Source: Perkinsus chesapeaki
Taxonomy: Eukaryota; Perkinsozoa; Perkinsida; Perkinsidae
Assembly (NCBI GenBank): GCA_013115145.1
Contig: JAAPAO010000108.1
Coordinates: 1-64,000, forward strand
Reading direction: 5' to 3'
Length of the DNA: 64,000 nt
The translations under genes and the position numbers were made by a program. Of this stretch, positions 45,590-59,335 are shown in pieces. The notes under the pieces were generated by a model. It did not search any database. It saw only the letters and a program-made list of their open reading frames with translations, and was not told the origin of the DNA. Within the stretch, counting starts at the first letter, position 1. Every line of letters begins with the position of its first letter.

Positions 45590-46392
45590 CATCCTAACTC
45601 CGGAAATGATTTCCATCATTTAATGATTTCCGTGTGTGGGCCACGGCAAGGCGCACTCAATACTACAGTCGCACGACTTGCGCGCCACAAGTACCAGTCT
45701 GGCTGGTCCAATCTCTGAAAGACTACTCAAGCAGTATTCGTGATCAACATCAATCTAGTTAGAAATCAAACCCTCAGGGTGGTTTCTATCCTCCGGAACT
45801 GGCCGCCAGATGCTGGCTCGAAGCCTTCGAGTCGAAGGGAAGTCCTGGCACCGTGTCAATGACACGATAAAAGACTCGGGTACCCTGAGTCGGGCTTAGA
45901 TGCCTGCACTATCTCGTAACTTAGGGACAACGTAGTCGTAGCACAACAACTATAGATTGGGCTCATAGTTAACGATATAGGGCAGTTGAGAGTCACTCAC
46001 TGTGAGCGAGTAATACTCGCCGAGTATTACCACACAACTCGTGTGACACAAGCTGCGACCATTTCTCCTTCGTGTATGACCTCAACATAATCTTCTTCCG
46101 TCAGAACTCACTTCGCACCATCCACGTGTCACCGAGAGAATCACAAGTTATGAATCATAACTTATGATGGAGCAGCCGCAGCTCAGCTGCTGAGCCTCAG
46201 CAGCCTGACACGGTCCGTCCGGACGGCTGTGGCGCTCGCCCTGATAATCGATTACATGCGCAAAGTGGGCGAGCGAGAGTCTGTAGATGCCTCCTACTGT
46301 TGCGATCGAGGATTGAAGTTATTGCTTTCAGTTGAGTTATTAATTGTTGAAAGTACTCAGCCAGTCTTGCGCCTTTGATACGCATCAAATTT
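45590..46392. repeat. Palindrome-dense intergenic block
   Basis: Perfect inverted repeats with a single-base centre occur at 45824-45838 (7-nt arms), 45852-45866 (7), 46010-46030 (10), 46145-46163 (9), 46178-46190 (6) and 46186-46204 (9). There are also even palindromes at 46215-46226 and 46245-46254 and a 6+4+6 at 46374-46389. Several shorter ones lie between. No coding frame is convincing. It is the same kind of sequence as 1352-2730 but with unrelated arm sequences. Confidence 0.8.
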
Positions 46393-46405
46393 GGGTTAAT
46401 ATATA

Positions 46406-47622
46406 ATGAACCAAGAAAATAGCGCTAAGAATTGCACAAGCAGCAGTAGCAGCCCCAGAAGTGATACCAGCGTTGAAGGCACAGAGCCTAGTGTAGTGAG
46501 ATTGGAGACTGCTGACATCATTAATCAAGAAGAGCCTTCCGACTCTGATGGGAAAAGCAGTTCTGATAAAAATGTGGTCGATAATGCTACCGATGGTGAT
46601 AGTAACAAAAAGGAGGAGACTGAACTAATTCAAGATGAGAACTCACCGGGCGCCGACCCGATAGGCTGGGGTAAGTTACACTAGAATACTCGCTTTCTTA
46701 TTTATTTGTTTTAGCAATCGACAAGTTACTCAGCCGTATTGTTAAAGAGAACAGTCTAGAGCAGCTAGTAGGCTTGCTCTCTGAGATGACCAAAAGAGCG
46801 CTCATATTGCAAAATCAACTTGATATAAGTAATTTACGTAATAATGAATTGATTAAGGAGATTGACGAGCTTAAGAACGCCTTGCAAGAAGAACGGCAAC
46901 AAGTAGCGGCACCTGAGCCCCCTACCCCGCCGCCACTGATTGCACCAACAACGAGCACAACCCCAGTGATGGGGCCATCAGCCTATGATGGGATAGCAGA
47001 GCACCAGGTAGATGATACCTCCATGCTGCAGCAGCAGGCATCTCCCGGAAGGGTTACTGGTGCTACCCAACTTAATGAATTATATGAGATGCACCATATC
47101 GACCGAGATGTGCGCAGCATGTTGAGTGGTTCACGTAAAATCAAAAGACCTGATCAGCGACAGATGGTAATTGACCTGTTTCTTGATAGAGTTGGCCATG
47201 AAAGAGGCAAGGACGTCTTGGCTGCCCTGAAGGTAATAACTATTCCTTATTAGGCACCTCAGCTTCCTTTTTAGGGTGCTTCCGATGTCAATTCTGGGGA
47301 CTTGAAAACAACGCCTGACAGCAGGAGCCGGCGAAATGGGAGTCGTCGATCATCGTCTGATCAGCACCCTCTACAGGCTCGACCGGGGCCAGAGAATCGG
47401 AGCTGGTTATTTGCCCAATGTATACGTGAAGTTGAAGCAAAGATACCCTTACCAGCAACTCACCGCCATCCTCGCGGTGGCAGTGGCTCGCGGAATGATT
47501 ATTACTATGAGAGGGCCAAGTGGGGCTATCCTGGAGGGAGCTCATCTTCTGGTAGAAATCACGAAGCAGTTCGGGCTGGTGGAGGCTGGAATGGCCGGCG
47601 TGACGCTACTGGATGGTGACTA
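46406..47622 (+). CDS. Hypothetical coiled-coil protein
   Basis: Three exons join in phase. The first (46406 to about 46672) is Ser/Asp/Glu-rich and disordered. The second, after a 44-nt intron, has a coiled coil (IDKLLSRIVKENSLEQLVGL then NLRNNELIKEIDELKNALQE), a Pro/Thr-rich linker and a helical segment (DQRQMVIDLFLDRVGHERG). The third, after a 42-nt intron, is Arg/Gly/Ser-rich with SWLFAQCIREVEAKIP and aromatic-Gly repeats, ending at 47622. About 350 residues, resembling an RNA-associated scaffold in composition, but no family is recognised. Confidence 0.62.
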
Positions 47623-48348
47623 ATAATAAGTTGAGCCTGCTCGATACTATTATCTTCTCCAGTTCGCTGCCGGAGGGTTAAACCAATCGATACTGGTGCT
47701 GATGCTGCTCCAGCCTCCTATTATATCATATACGTTGTTGTCATTAATGTTGTTGCATGATGAATCTTGCTTACGCATAATAAAAGTTAGATTCTGTACA
47801 TTAATGTAGCTTTGATGACTCTGCTAATACATATTTCTTACCACTACTTATGGTAGTGAAGACATTGTATAGAGAGTTGCCTAGTTCCTTATTATCATCT
47901 CCCATATAAAGCTCAATCCTTTTTCAACACCGTCATCAGTGCTCTTCCTTCTGCTGCTGCTGGTCAGCATCATGAACCCCAATAGCTTGCACTAGCTTTA
48001 CCAAATCTCTTAATACAGCTGAGCCATCTAAAGTCGACAAGGGCTCTGTCATACTGCGTTTGGTGGTATTTTCATTGTTCCATATTTCTGGTAATGTTTA
48101 TTTATAACGATAAGCCAGCAGTCGTCGATACGATGGCTATGTTGTTGCTGCTGATACCGTTGGAAGACGCTTGAGGAGTTAACGAGTTTAAATCACGATG
48201 ATTCTGCTGCTGTAGAGTGGTGAAGGCTGCTGTTCTTGAGACTGGGTGTATTAAAATGGCGAAGGCGTAATCTTTGATGGTCTTTAATAGCTAGGTCTTG
48301 TGTTAGTATTGTCTAATACCGCCGACTAATAAGGCTAGTTTTGTAGAA
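47623..48348. other. Intergenic, no gene seen
   Basis: Low-complexity CTG/TGC runs and short AT stretches. No frame with splice partners. It is the promoter side of the 48349 gene. Confidence 0.5.
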
Positions 48349-49139
48349 ATGCGGTCCCGACTTCGCAGCCTTCTTTTATTGATTGGGCTGGGCTTGTATA
48401 CTGTATCTTTCACGGTAGTATTGTTACATATCTATTTCACTTTATATTTTATCAGGTCAGCTCGACTAAGTCGTTATTGCTATGGTTGGGCAACAGTGAT
48501 GGCACTAAAGCAGTTGTGGCTACACCGGTAAGAAGTGACCTAGTCCCGAGTAGTGCTATCTTGTGTTAGGAACAGTTGGCTTTGGACTTCTTGGATGACC
48601 GCTTGCTCGAGGCTCATGCGCAGGCGCTAGATCGCTACGTTGATTGTGTTACGCAGAATACTGCTTCAGAGCGGCCATGTCGCCGAGATGCTATGGGAGT
48701 GTTTGATACGATAGCTGCTGAAGTGAAGACTCCAAAAGAGGTTGAGAAAGAAGCCAAAGTGCTGATCAATTCAGCACGGAAATTACTGCAGACTGGTCTG
48801 GAAATGTTGCAAGCTGAAGTGGACCGGTTACGGCTAGCAGCTAGAGCGGCCAGTGATGAGCAACGACAGGCACTTGCTTGGATAGGGGAGATGGCACAGA
48901 GAGCTAAGCATAGGGAAGAGGCGCCGAAGTCGACTGGGGTTAGGCTGAGGGGCGACGCGTTGAAGAACGGCGGCGCATTCAAAGATGCTATTAGTAGCAT
49001 ACTGGGCAGCATCGAGATAAAAAGCCCGGAAGGAGGTCTCCGGTTCGATTCCGGGGGAGGGGAAAATGGTAAATCAATATTGGAGTTGATAGGAAGGGCG
49101 GCGCAAGATGCTGGGCCTTCCCTAATGTTTGAGTGGTAA
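48349..49139 (+). CDS. Secreted or membrane-anchored helical protein, unknown
   Basis: Three phase-0 exons: a signal peptide or anchor (MRSRLRSLLLLIGLGLYT), then after a 53-nt intron VSSTKSLLLWLGNSDGT, then after a 42-nt intron the main exon beginning EQLALDFLDDRLLEAHAQAL and rich in amphipathic helix (KEVEKEAKVLINSARKLLQT; EMLQAEVDRLRLAARAASDE). It ends EW at 49139. About 230 residues with two cysteines. No known family. A B-box-like GGTTCGATTCC inside the last exon is coding and not a tRNA. Confidence 0.65.
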
Positions 49140-49240
49140 CATTTACTGGTTACTATTGGTAGCATTACTCTTATCAATTACCTTGACATTGTGCTTGGTT
49201 TGATGTAGGGGTAGTGTGTCTAAGTGCAGTTTGTTGGTTT

Positions 49241-50987
49241 ATGGTGCGGTCTGTTGCTGCTGCTAAACGTGGCCATTCTGGGAGTAAGGTGGAGAAGCGT
49301 AGAAGGCTCAGATCTATTGGACTGCTGGCTGGGCTAATATACGGATGTGGACTACTGGTAAAAGGGGGACTCTTATTGTCTACCAGCATCGTTACATTCA
49401 TTATATGGGAGTGTGTTATTATCACAATTGAGCTTTTGTCGATTTATATACTCTTCCCTCGATATCAGTATTGCCCTTATGATGACCCACATGGATTCAT
49501 TGGTTTGTCCTTCCTTAGGTGACCAGCTTCGGTCCATTATGGCTGTTTGGCTCCAACTCGGACAACTCGGATTGGTCCCGTCCCCACCTTATTACCAGGT
49601 ACCATACTATACCATTATCGCATGTCCTACTAGTATATTATTAGTTCCTCGGTCGGCGGTGAAGTCTCTGGAGAGCTTCGTGACTTCTTGAATGATCCAT
49701 TGGTTAATACCGATAGAGAGCAGACCTGGCAGCACCGTTATAGCCACAATCAGCTCGGAGACCTAACCCTCACTGGTAAGAGCGCATACGTACTTGCCCT
49801 TACTTTTCTATATGCCCATGTGATGGGATCGCTTGGTGTAGTATTACTGTAGTCAATCATCATATATTTTTCATGTCACATATGGCGACTTCAGGACAAT
49901 GTTGTTTTTTTGTATACTGTAAATTATGTTAGTTTATTGCCTTTGGTAGGTAATGACAAGGACGAGTGGGCGGCTAACTATCTCTACAACCTTCCTGGCA
50001 AAGGTAACTTTTTCCTAAACTTTTTACTCTTCGAAGTTCCTTGTTCAGGGCTTGGTACTGTCGAAGGTGCTCTCAATAGCGATCAGCAGCTAGCCCTTCA
50101 ATACTCCAACGCCATACAGGACGGAATGGTACGGTTTTATTTCGCTGTTTCACAGATTTTTGTTGGTTATTCAGCTGAGCGGGTCGGCTGGTTGGTCAAG
50201 TAATGATGGGTACTTTGGTAAGCTGTCTAAGCTATGGAGCAGCGGTAATGGGAAGGCGGCTAGGTATTATACGGCGGGGTAGGACGAGGCGTGTGTGATA
50301 CTTACTCAGCAGATATGATATAGCGGGCAATACCAATAACGGTGAACTGAAGCATCAATTACAGGCTCAATGGGCTAGGGATAACGATAGGGTAGAAACG
50401 GCTGCAGATTGTTGAATGTGCAAGTGTGAAAATTATCAGGCGGAGGCTGGCATCCAGGCCCCCATAACTAATCCATATGGGTTCCTAACTAAGGGATCTA
50501 AGCAATGTAAGCATTGATGATATGTAAGGATGGTCGTTCTAATTCGCGCACTCAGTTAATCCTGACTGGTACACTTCTTACAGTCGATCTCTTATTGACG
50601 GCGGCTACGATGTGAAGAAGCCTTTCGTAAGTTCCTATCATTGTTGTTTTGCCTATGTAACTGTCCTCAGGGAATGGAGGGAGGTGCGAGGCTCTCTTCT
50701 GGTGGTGAGCTCGAGGGTCGCTTAACTGCGAGGGCCAAGCCTCTGGACAGCATTGATGCCGAGTAGTCACTTAGGCTCCCAGCCTGTCGCCTTGTATTTC
50801 GTGGAGTGTAGGTATCGAGTTAGCGCAAAAACTCGACCCGATACGTCGAAGGGCTGGTGGGGATGGTTGACCGGCCTTGGTAAATCTCCTGTGGAATTGG
50901 AGCATAATGCACAGGTGGGAACGAGTCGTTATTCAATTCTGTCCCATCGCTCAGAACGTAGGTACAATATTCGAACGCACCTGGTAG
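49241..50987 (+). CDS. Asn/Gly/Ser-rich protein with N-terminal membrane segment, unknown
   Basis: About ten exons join in phase through 40-50-nt introns. The start at 49241 gives a basic N-terminus and one hydrophobic segment (LLAGLIYGCGLLVKGGLLL), a type II anchor or uncleaved signal. The rest reads SFGPLWLFGSNSDNSDWSRP, GELRDFLNDPLVNTDREQTW, DEWAANYLYNLPGKG, SNDGYFGKLSKLWSSGNGKA, FNPDWYTSYSRSLIDGGYDV and GWWGWLTGLGKSPVELEHN, ending at 50987. It is rich in Trp, Tyr, Asn and Gly with almost no Cys, which suggests a structural or extracellular protein. I recognise no family. The first junction (49.3-49.5 kb) is uncertain. Confidence 0.68.
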
Positions 50988-51717
50988 CGTTATGTACGCA
51001 AACTACGAGAAGAGAGACTCTTCCCCTGGCCACCTACGTCTGGGCTATGCTATGACAAGTGACGATACGCATTGATAAGAATAATAAACGACTATCAGGA
51101 GAAATATTTGCACTGATTGGTAGATCCTTCCAATGCTTCCTATCAACACTAGTGACTTGCGTTGTGAGAGTTATCCAGTAAAGAGGAGTGAACGTGACCT
51201 AGCGCAGCGCGGGTTCCAAAATGTTCCATTTGTTCCAATACGCAAGGATTGACGCGCACTAATTGAGAAGTGTAAAAACCTGCATACTCCTGCGTTCATG
51301 ACTCTCTGCTATTACTCATCGAGTGCTGAACTGAACCTTCGTTCGTCAATCGAATAATAACCATCGCCGATGATGGCTGGTTCCTCTCGCTACCCAAATC
51401 GGGTACCAAGCTTCATGCATTTCTACCCCCATTCGTACTGTGCACTTGCGTTGTTGTGTTGCTGTTCGCCTATAACTGAGTCTGCTTTGATATAACATAC
51501 CCCATTCGGAACGTTTGATTGTGTAGGCTGCTGCTTGTGTTGGAGTTTTTACTTTCAACTACAACACGACACCTTCGCAGTATGTAGTTTGGAGAAACGT
51601 TGTGGCGATGCCAATAGTGTCTACGCTTACGCAACTGGCGAACACGCAAAGCCGCCAGTGCGATTGGTGGAATTGTTGGAGAACCTGAGAATAACAAGTA
51701 CGGTGTGTGCTACCTTA
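50988..51717. other. Intergenic, no gene seen
   Basis: The convergent spacer between the 49241 gene and IMPDH. Short frames on both strands near 51.35-51.7 kb lack support; the plus-strand one overlaps the IMPDH last exon. Confidence 0.5.
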
Positions 51718-53792
<2,075 letters not shown>

Positions 53793-53897
53793 TGAAATCA
53801 GGAAATCAGGGAATACGTCTACACATAAACATCATCATCATCATCATCTACAAGCCACCCCAGCCAACCAAACACTTCCGTGATAATTGAAAATTTG

Positions 53898-55370
53898 TCA
53901 AATAATCATCTCACCAGGGTTAACCACTGTCGCTCGGGCGGCTGCTGAGGTCGGCGGCTTCCTCTTACCAAACGGCACTTGGGAGCGCCAGGTGACCTCA
54001 TATCGAAGAACGAACGCAGCCTGGACAAGTTCTGGCTGATTGCCGTCCAGCCGTTTCAGAACCGACTCTAATATGTCCACGGTCTCCGTGTCCAATGTCA
54101 GCCCGCATGCGAGGAGGAATTCAATGGCACCATAGCACACACCCAACCTTTGAAGAACGACCTTAGTGTCGGACAGATCACCGTCAACAAGGCCGCGAAG
54201 GCCCGAGAGCAACACTTGAGCTATCCCGGAGAGGTAGAGGTCCGTTAGTCGCTGAGATGACAGCTTCTTGCACAGAATGAAGTGGAGGAGCATTGCAGCT
54301 GCACTGCGGGCATGGAACTGCGCAATGAACCATAAAGCGCTTATCGACAAGATGCTACTACTACCTGTTCCGCTACAGTGGCGTCGACCAGGACAGACTG
54401 GGAGATACATACAGAGGTGCAGATCTGAAGCACACGGGCGTAGATTCAAGTCAGCCGTGCCAGGCCGATACTACCGTTATGAAGCATTTCCAAGCGGCAT
54501 CAGCACAGTCCCTTTCCACTTGAGCCAGTTTCCCAGTAAGGGTATGAACAAGTCTCAAGTGCCCTAGTATAACATTAAGACTGCTACTACGCTGACTCGA
54601 CTGTACCTAGAGGCAGTGGTGAGGAATGTTATAAACAACGTCATCATCATCATCATCGTACTGCTGCGGCCAGGTCCCGTACGATATGCCTTATATATAG
54701 GTCAGGATGCTTAATACCCTTCAATTGCACCAATACTAGACTTTGACTCGTCTCTGTACATCCATCAACAGTGCAGAATGCATCGTGGATAAGGTCCACA
54801 ACCTAACATCGGCTCCTGTATGCCACATACCACTCCCAACGGCTACCTCCCTATACGGCGACTCTATCCTTGCCTTCTTCGCCAATGGTGGCAATCTATC
54901 TGTTGCGGATGGTTCTGAGCCCTTACCAACAGTCCGAGAGGATAACCAGTCCTGGCCTGACATCCCTAATGACCTTCCCTCGCTGGAGCAACGGCACACC
55001 TCTGCACACAGCTGCGGTGATGTCATAGTCGGTGTCTTGCGGTATCGGCAAAGGTTTGTTGATCTCATTTATCAGTCTAATAACTGCCTTCTCGGACTTG
55101 TCTCGCCACAGCTCTCCTATACGGCGTGCAATTGTCATCTACTTAGTCGATTCCATCAGCCATACCTTCCGTAACCCACCCCAAATCTTCAGTTAAAACA
55201 GCCTTAACCTTCTCAGCGGTTACTAAGGATAAAGCATCACATGCCTCCCCCCCCACATTACTACCGTTCTTCCCCGACTTCTCGATAAAGCCACGTTCAG
55301 CAACTCTAGCGGCGAGTGTCCGAGCTAGACGAAGCCCTACGGTTTGGATGTCATCGTGGATGGATGTCAT
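53898..55370 (-). CDS. Alpha-helical (HEAT-like) protein, unassigned
   Basis: The start at 55370 (MTSIHDDIQTVGLRLARTLA) and later segments are almost entirely helical: MTIARRIGELWRDKSEKAVI, LRLVHTLTGKLAQVERDCAD, LTDLYLSGIAQVLLSGLRGL, VDILESVLKRLDGNQPELVQ. This suggests an alpha-solenoid of HEAT/ARM type. The exons are joined by short introns, several of which I cannot place. The end at 53898 is 106 bp upstream of IMPDH on the same strand. ECM29-like proteasome adaptors came to mind, but the order of matching segments does not fit, so I leave it unassigned. Confidence 0.55.
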
Positions 55371-56158
55371 AAAACATGAGGGACACCACAGCCTATGTAG
55401 AAGTCACAGAAAGACAAAAAAGCGGAGCGATGCGTGGTAGTAGGATAGCGCGCCCGCCATGACGATCGACCAAATATTGCCGCGATGCGGGGTCCTATAG
55501 TACAATAGATGATGTCCTATAGTACAATAGATGATGTCCTATAGTATAATAGATGATGTCCTATAGTATAATAGATGATGTCCTATAGTATAATAGATGA
55601 TGTCCTNNNNNNNNNNNNNNNNNNNNNNNNNNNNNNNNNNNNNNNNNNNNNNNNNNNNNNNNNNNNNNNNNNNNNNNNNNNNNNNNNNNNNNNNNNNNNN
55701 NNNNNGATGTCCTATAGTATAATAGATGATGTCCTATAGTATAATAGATGATGTCCTATAGTATAATAGATGATGTCCTTGATAAATACAATATATACGG
55801 GCTTCTACTTCAGTGTCGATATGCCCACCTATTACATTTAACTGATTTAAACCAAAGATCTAATAACGATAATGCCCTGGAAATTATTGTCCTCAATATC
55901 ATGCAGTAGCACCATTAGCAGAATACACCCTGCTTCATTCACAATTATCTGTATTATAGCCTTCTTAGGTTTACAAAGTAGCCTTGGTTATTATCATAGG
56001 TCTACCCCCCTGTAGATGGTATAAGCTCTGGTGAGGTCGATATGTTCGATTGCCATGCAGCATAATTCGCCTTTAGTGCATCCCTCTTATCCTTCACCTT
56101 ACCCAAAACACTCTTGCACTTCACTGACATCTCCATCTCTAACACTTCAGTCTTATTA
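55371..56158. repeat. 22-bp minisatellite with assembly gap, in intergenic spacer
   Basis: The unit GATGTCCTATAGTATAATAG plus AT repeats head to tail from about 55490 to 55606 and from 55706 to 55779, interrupted by 99 N (55607-55705). The rest of the spacer to the end of the CDT1 gene has no gene. A motif GCGGAGCGATGCG lies at 55422-55434, about 55 bp upstream of the 55370 start. Confidence 0.92.
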
Positions 56159-58688
56159 TCAACCTATCAACCAAGACAACTGCACCGTCTTCCTAACCGC
56201 AGTGAACCTCTCCACCTTGCTCTGCGCAATTTTTATCCACTCCGGCGCGAGTTCTGCAGTTTGGCGAAGATACTCCTCCATAACCCGCGCCCCAAGAGGT
56301 TTATACCGCGCCCCACCGCCATTCGTAGACATGAAATGCCTGGACAAACCATCACAGTCCACGAGGCGGCCAGGAAGGCGACATACTTCACAACATCAGT
56401 GAGCCGCATTGATGGGTGGCCCCGCATGAAGTACAGGCGGCTGAGTTCAGCCACGATGGATGAGAGGAGCTCCAGGAAGTTCAATTGCCTGAAACGGACC
56501 ATACACAATCACCTTCGGAAATGGTTTATTTCTCACTCGCGCCATTTTAGATCTTCTTCATAAATCTTTGCCCCCTCCTTCTCTTTAGCCTCCTTCGCGC
56601 GGACCTACTTGCCATGACGCCGCCGTACCACATCAACGGATGAGCTCACTCTTTCACGCATCTCCTGTCGCCGCTCCGCAGGTGTCTTGCTGGCAGATCG
56701 ACTTCGCAGATTCTCCCGAACTGACGGGGTGCGCTGCAAAAAAACATGTCTCCCATAAAAAACACAACGAAACCCACAGCAGGCGTCATCGGTTCAGAGA
56801 GCTGCGGAAGTATGACAGGAACGAATGGCGACGCGCTGAGCTCCAGCCTCTCCTGTCGCCGAGCGCGTATGCCTGCAACCAACCAGCTTGTCATCTTTAC
56901 CATTGTGATATCGTCGTGTACCCGACAGAACCATGCTGGCTGGGGTCTGCGGCGTCATATCGCCACTGGGGGTTCCACGGCCTCTAAGCACTGGAGTTGA
57001 AGGTACCGATGCCTCCGCTGTCTCGAAAGGATTACATGGCAATTGGACCTACAGGCCAGTGCATCCCGCTTTAGAATACGAACAATTACTTGTGGGACAG
57101 GATCAGCCTCATCGGTGATGAATTTTTTAGGATCGCTGCACCGATGTTCCTAAGAAATGATCTCAACGAACAGATGGTGCGTGCATTCACATACTTGCTC
57201 CGCTAGAAGCTCTGATAGCCTCTGCTGGACAACTTCTGCACGCTGGAGTGCCTCCTTCGTATCAAGCCTCTTGGTTAACTCAACACCTATTATGAGACGT
57301 ACCTCCATAGTAGATGCTCTTCAGTCCTACCTGTCGAGTCCTTCTGAATCACCACTAGCCGTCTGAGTGAGCTGGTCCCCATCGAGTCCAGTTCACATGG
57401 CTTCTCTCGCCACTCAAGGTCAAGAAGACCACACGAGGCGAACACCACTTGGAGCAATCTACCCTGTAAGCAACCAAGCTGCACTGCACCTCACTGCGCT
57501 GCTCCGTTACCTTTGCGAACCGCTTGCCGCTAGCTCGCTCCACACCAGCCTTCAGTTGCAAATAATAAGGGACTTGGCTACGAGTCCGAAATAGCGAAAT
57601 AACCTCATCAAGCCTTGACAACACATCGCTCCATTCAAAGTACATCCCCTTACATCTTGAATTGATCCAGTACAGTCTTGTAGTGGCTAGGCAGTGCCCG
57701 CTTAACGACAGCACTTGCCTACGCGTGACGAGCTCATTCCATGGAAATGCCCAACTGCCCTACCTGCCTGGCAGGCTTTTTCTTTAATTCCTCTGGGATA
57801 GGCAGCTTTGTTGAGACTCCAATAGACATCACCGGTGGAGGCGGCAACTGTGATGTCTTCGTATCTGTCATACCGATAAACCGAAGCCAAGCACTACACT
57901 CGTACCACCAGCATCCTGCTTATCCGTAAACTCCTTGAACAGGTTCTTCACCGGTCCACGATCAGTACCATTGCCTCCTGGTAAAGACTCTCGTCTGAAG
58001 GCCAAGTCCAATCATACGGCAGCACCTGCTACGCTTACTGCTTGCCATCGGTGGAGGGTAGGTCAAGTTGGTCCACGACTTCCCCCATGCTTATCCGCGT
58101 GCCGCAACCTATCAACACCATCAAACCTACCACATGCATCCGGCTTACTGCTCCGATTCGTAACCAAGGAAGCTCGACCACGTGTAGACGGTCGTCCTCG
58201 TATTATAGATTCTCGGCGCGAAGCTTCGGGAGCATCCTAACAATTGAACATATGAAGCACGTAGATCGCCTGGTAGTTGCTACGTTGAAGTTGACCCTCT
58301 CGCCATCTCCTGGCCGCTTCGGCGTACCAGAGTTGAGGCGCTTTGCCGATGGTCGCGAATTCTTGGGCGTAGAAACGGGCATGCTCGAACTCCCTGCGAT
58401 GCCAGCCTAGCACACTGTTGCTGCTGGGATGCTCAGACCTGCCGTGAGATCTCCAAAAAGGTTCTTTCTCGGTGTAGCGCAGGCAGGCTCTATGTCGGGC
58501 GAGACTGATTCTCGGCGACGCTTCTGACTTGTGGATCGACCTGAGGAGGGGAATGCCTCCGAATCACATCGGTTCGCCAGGGCACCCCGCGCTGCTGACG
58601 GTGTCGCTATATCCTCTGACTGCTGCTGCTTGCTGCGACGCAGCAGCCTTGAAGAGACTCGACTTCCACTCCTTGGTGTGGCAGACAT
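56159..58688 (-). CDS. CDT1: DNA replication licensing factor CDT1
   Basis: CDT1 loads the MCM2-7 helicase at origins with ORC and CDC6. The start at 58688 (MSATPRSGSRVSSRLLRR) leads into a long basic, disordered N-terminus containing ERVNFNDAPEASRRE and LPIPEELKKKPARQ. The central winged-helix (geminin-binding-type) domain reads ALPSHYKTVLDQF, LDEVISLFRTRSQVPYY, LKAGVERASGKRF and LLQVVFASCGLLDLEW, the CDT1 signature order. The C-terminal MCM-binding winged helix appears at 56.5-56.16 kb: LLSSIVAELSRLYFMRG, RVMEEYLRQTAELAPEWIKI, ending at 56159. The introns are 26-47 nt; one is best read as GC-AG (58442-58407). Exons between 56.6 and 57.2 kb are approximate. Confidence 0.85.
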
Positions 58689-59335
58689 ATTAGATACAAC
58701 AACAGTCAACGGAAGCGAGATAGAGTCCAACACAGGAACTACTCTGCGATTCACAAACGCGAGGCAGAGCAAGCCAAAGCGGGAAACACGAATAGAAGCG
58801 AGTTGCCTTGTTGCAGGGAGCATGACACCAGCACCTGTGGTTCATTGCCGACGTGATTTAGACAGAGACTATCTAGATGCAGAGTCAAAATGGAAAAGTT
58901 GCCCAAGACTGCCGAGACAGATGACGCAGAGGTATCAAGGGACAGAATGAAGGCTCACAGGCCGCCTCGGCGGAAAGGCGCAGTCGAGATGCATTGAGAA
59001 TGCTCCCACATGAGTTGAGGACATACAGTGATGGAAAATAGCAGCTGTGGGCCAACATAGCAAACCTGAACAAATAAGATGGTGATAATGACTGTCACAG
59101 GAATCAGAAAAACTGGCCCAGCGGCCAGCCGTTTCTGATGCGGCAGCGCGCGCCCGGCCGCGCTGCCGTTAAACGCTTACTCCTAATGTTGCAACGTGCA
59201 ACACACCGTATCAATCATAAGTTGGGGAAGGCCTGAGAGCAAGCGTCTATATTAAACAGAGGGACACGCGGTACGTCAGCGGTGGGGCTGCAACAGGGTC
59301 GGGGTAGGGGATGGTTATGAAAAAGTTATTGGTGA
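58689..59335. other. Intergenic with GC-rich hairpins
   Basis: No gene. Perfect inverted repeats cluster at 59113-59128 (6+4+6), 59141-59168 (10-nt arms, 8-nt loop, GC-rich) and 59188-59202 (6+3+6), downstream of the 59336 gene. Confidence 0.6.

Noticed and set aside
49030-49070. tRNA-like GGTTCGATTCC with a flanking stem
   Set aside because: It lies inside a continuous coding exon of the 48349-49139 gene and lacks the rest of a tRNA cloverleaf.
53898-55370. Assignment as proteasome adaptor ECM29
   Set aside because: The first exon resembles a mid-protein ECM29 segment, but later exons do not follow the ECM29 order, and the gene is far too short.
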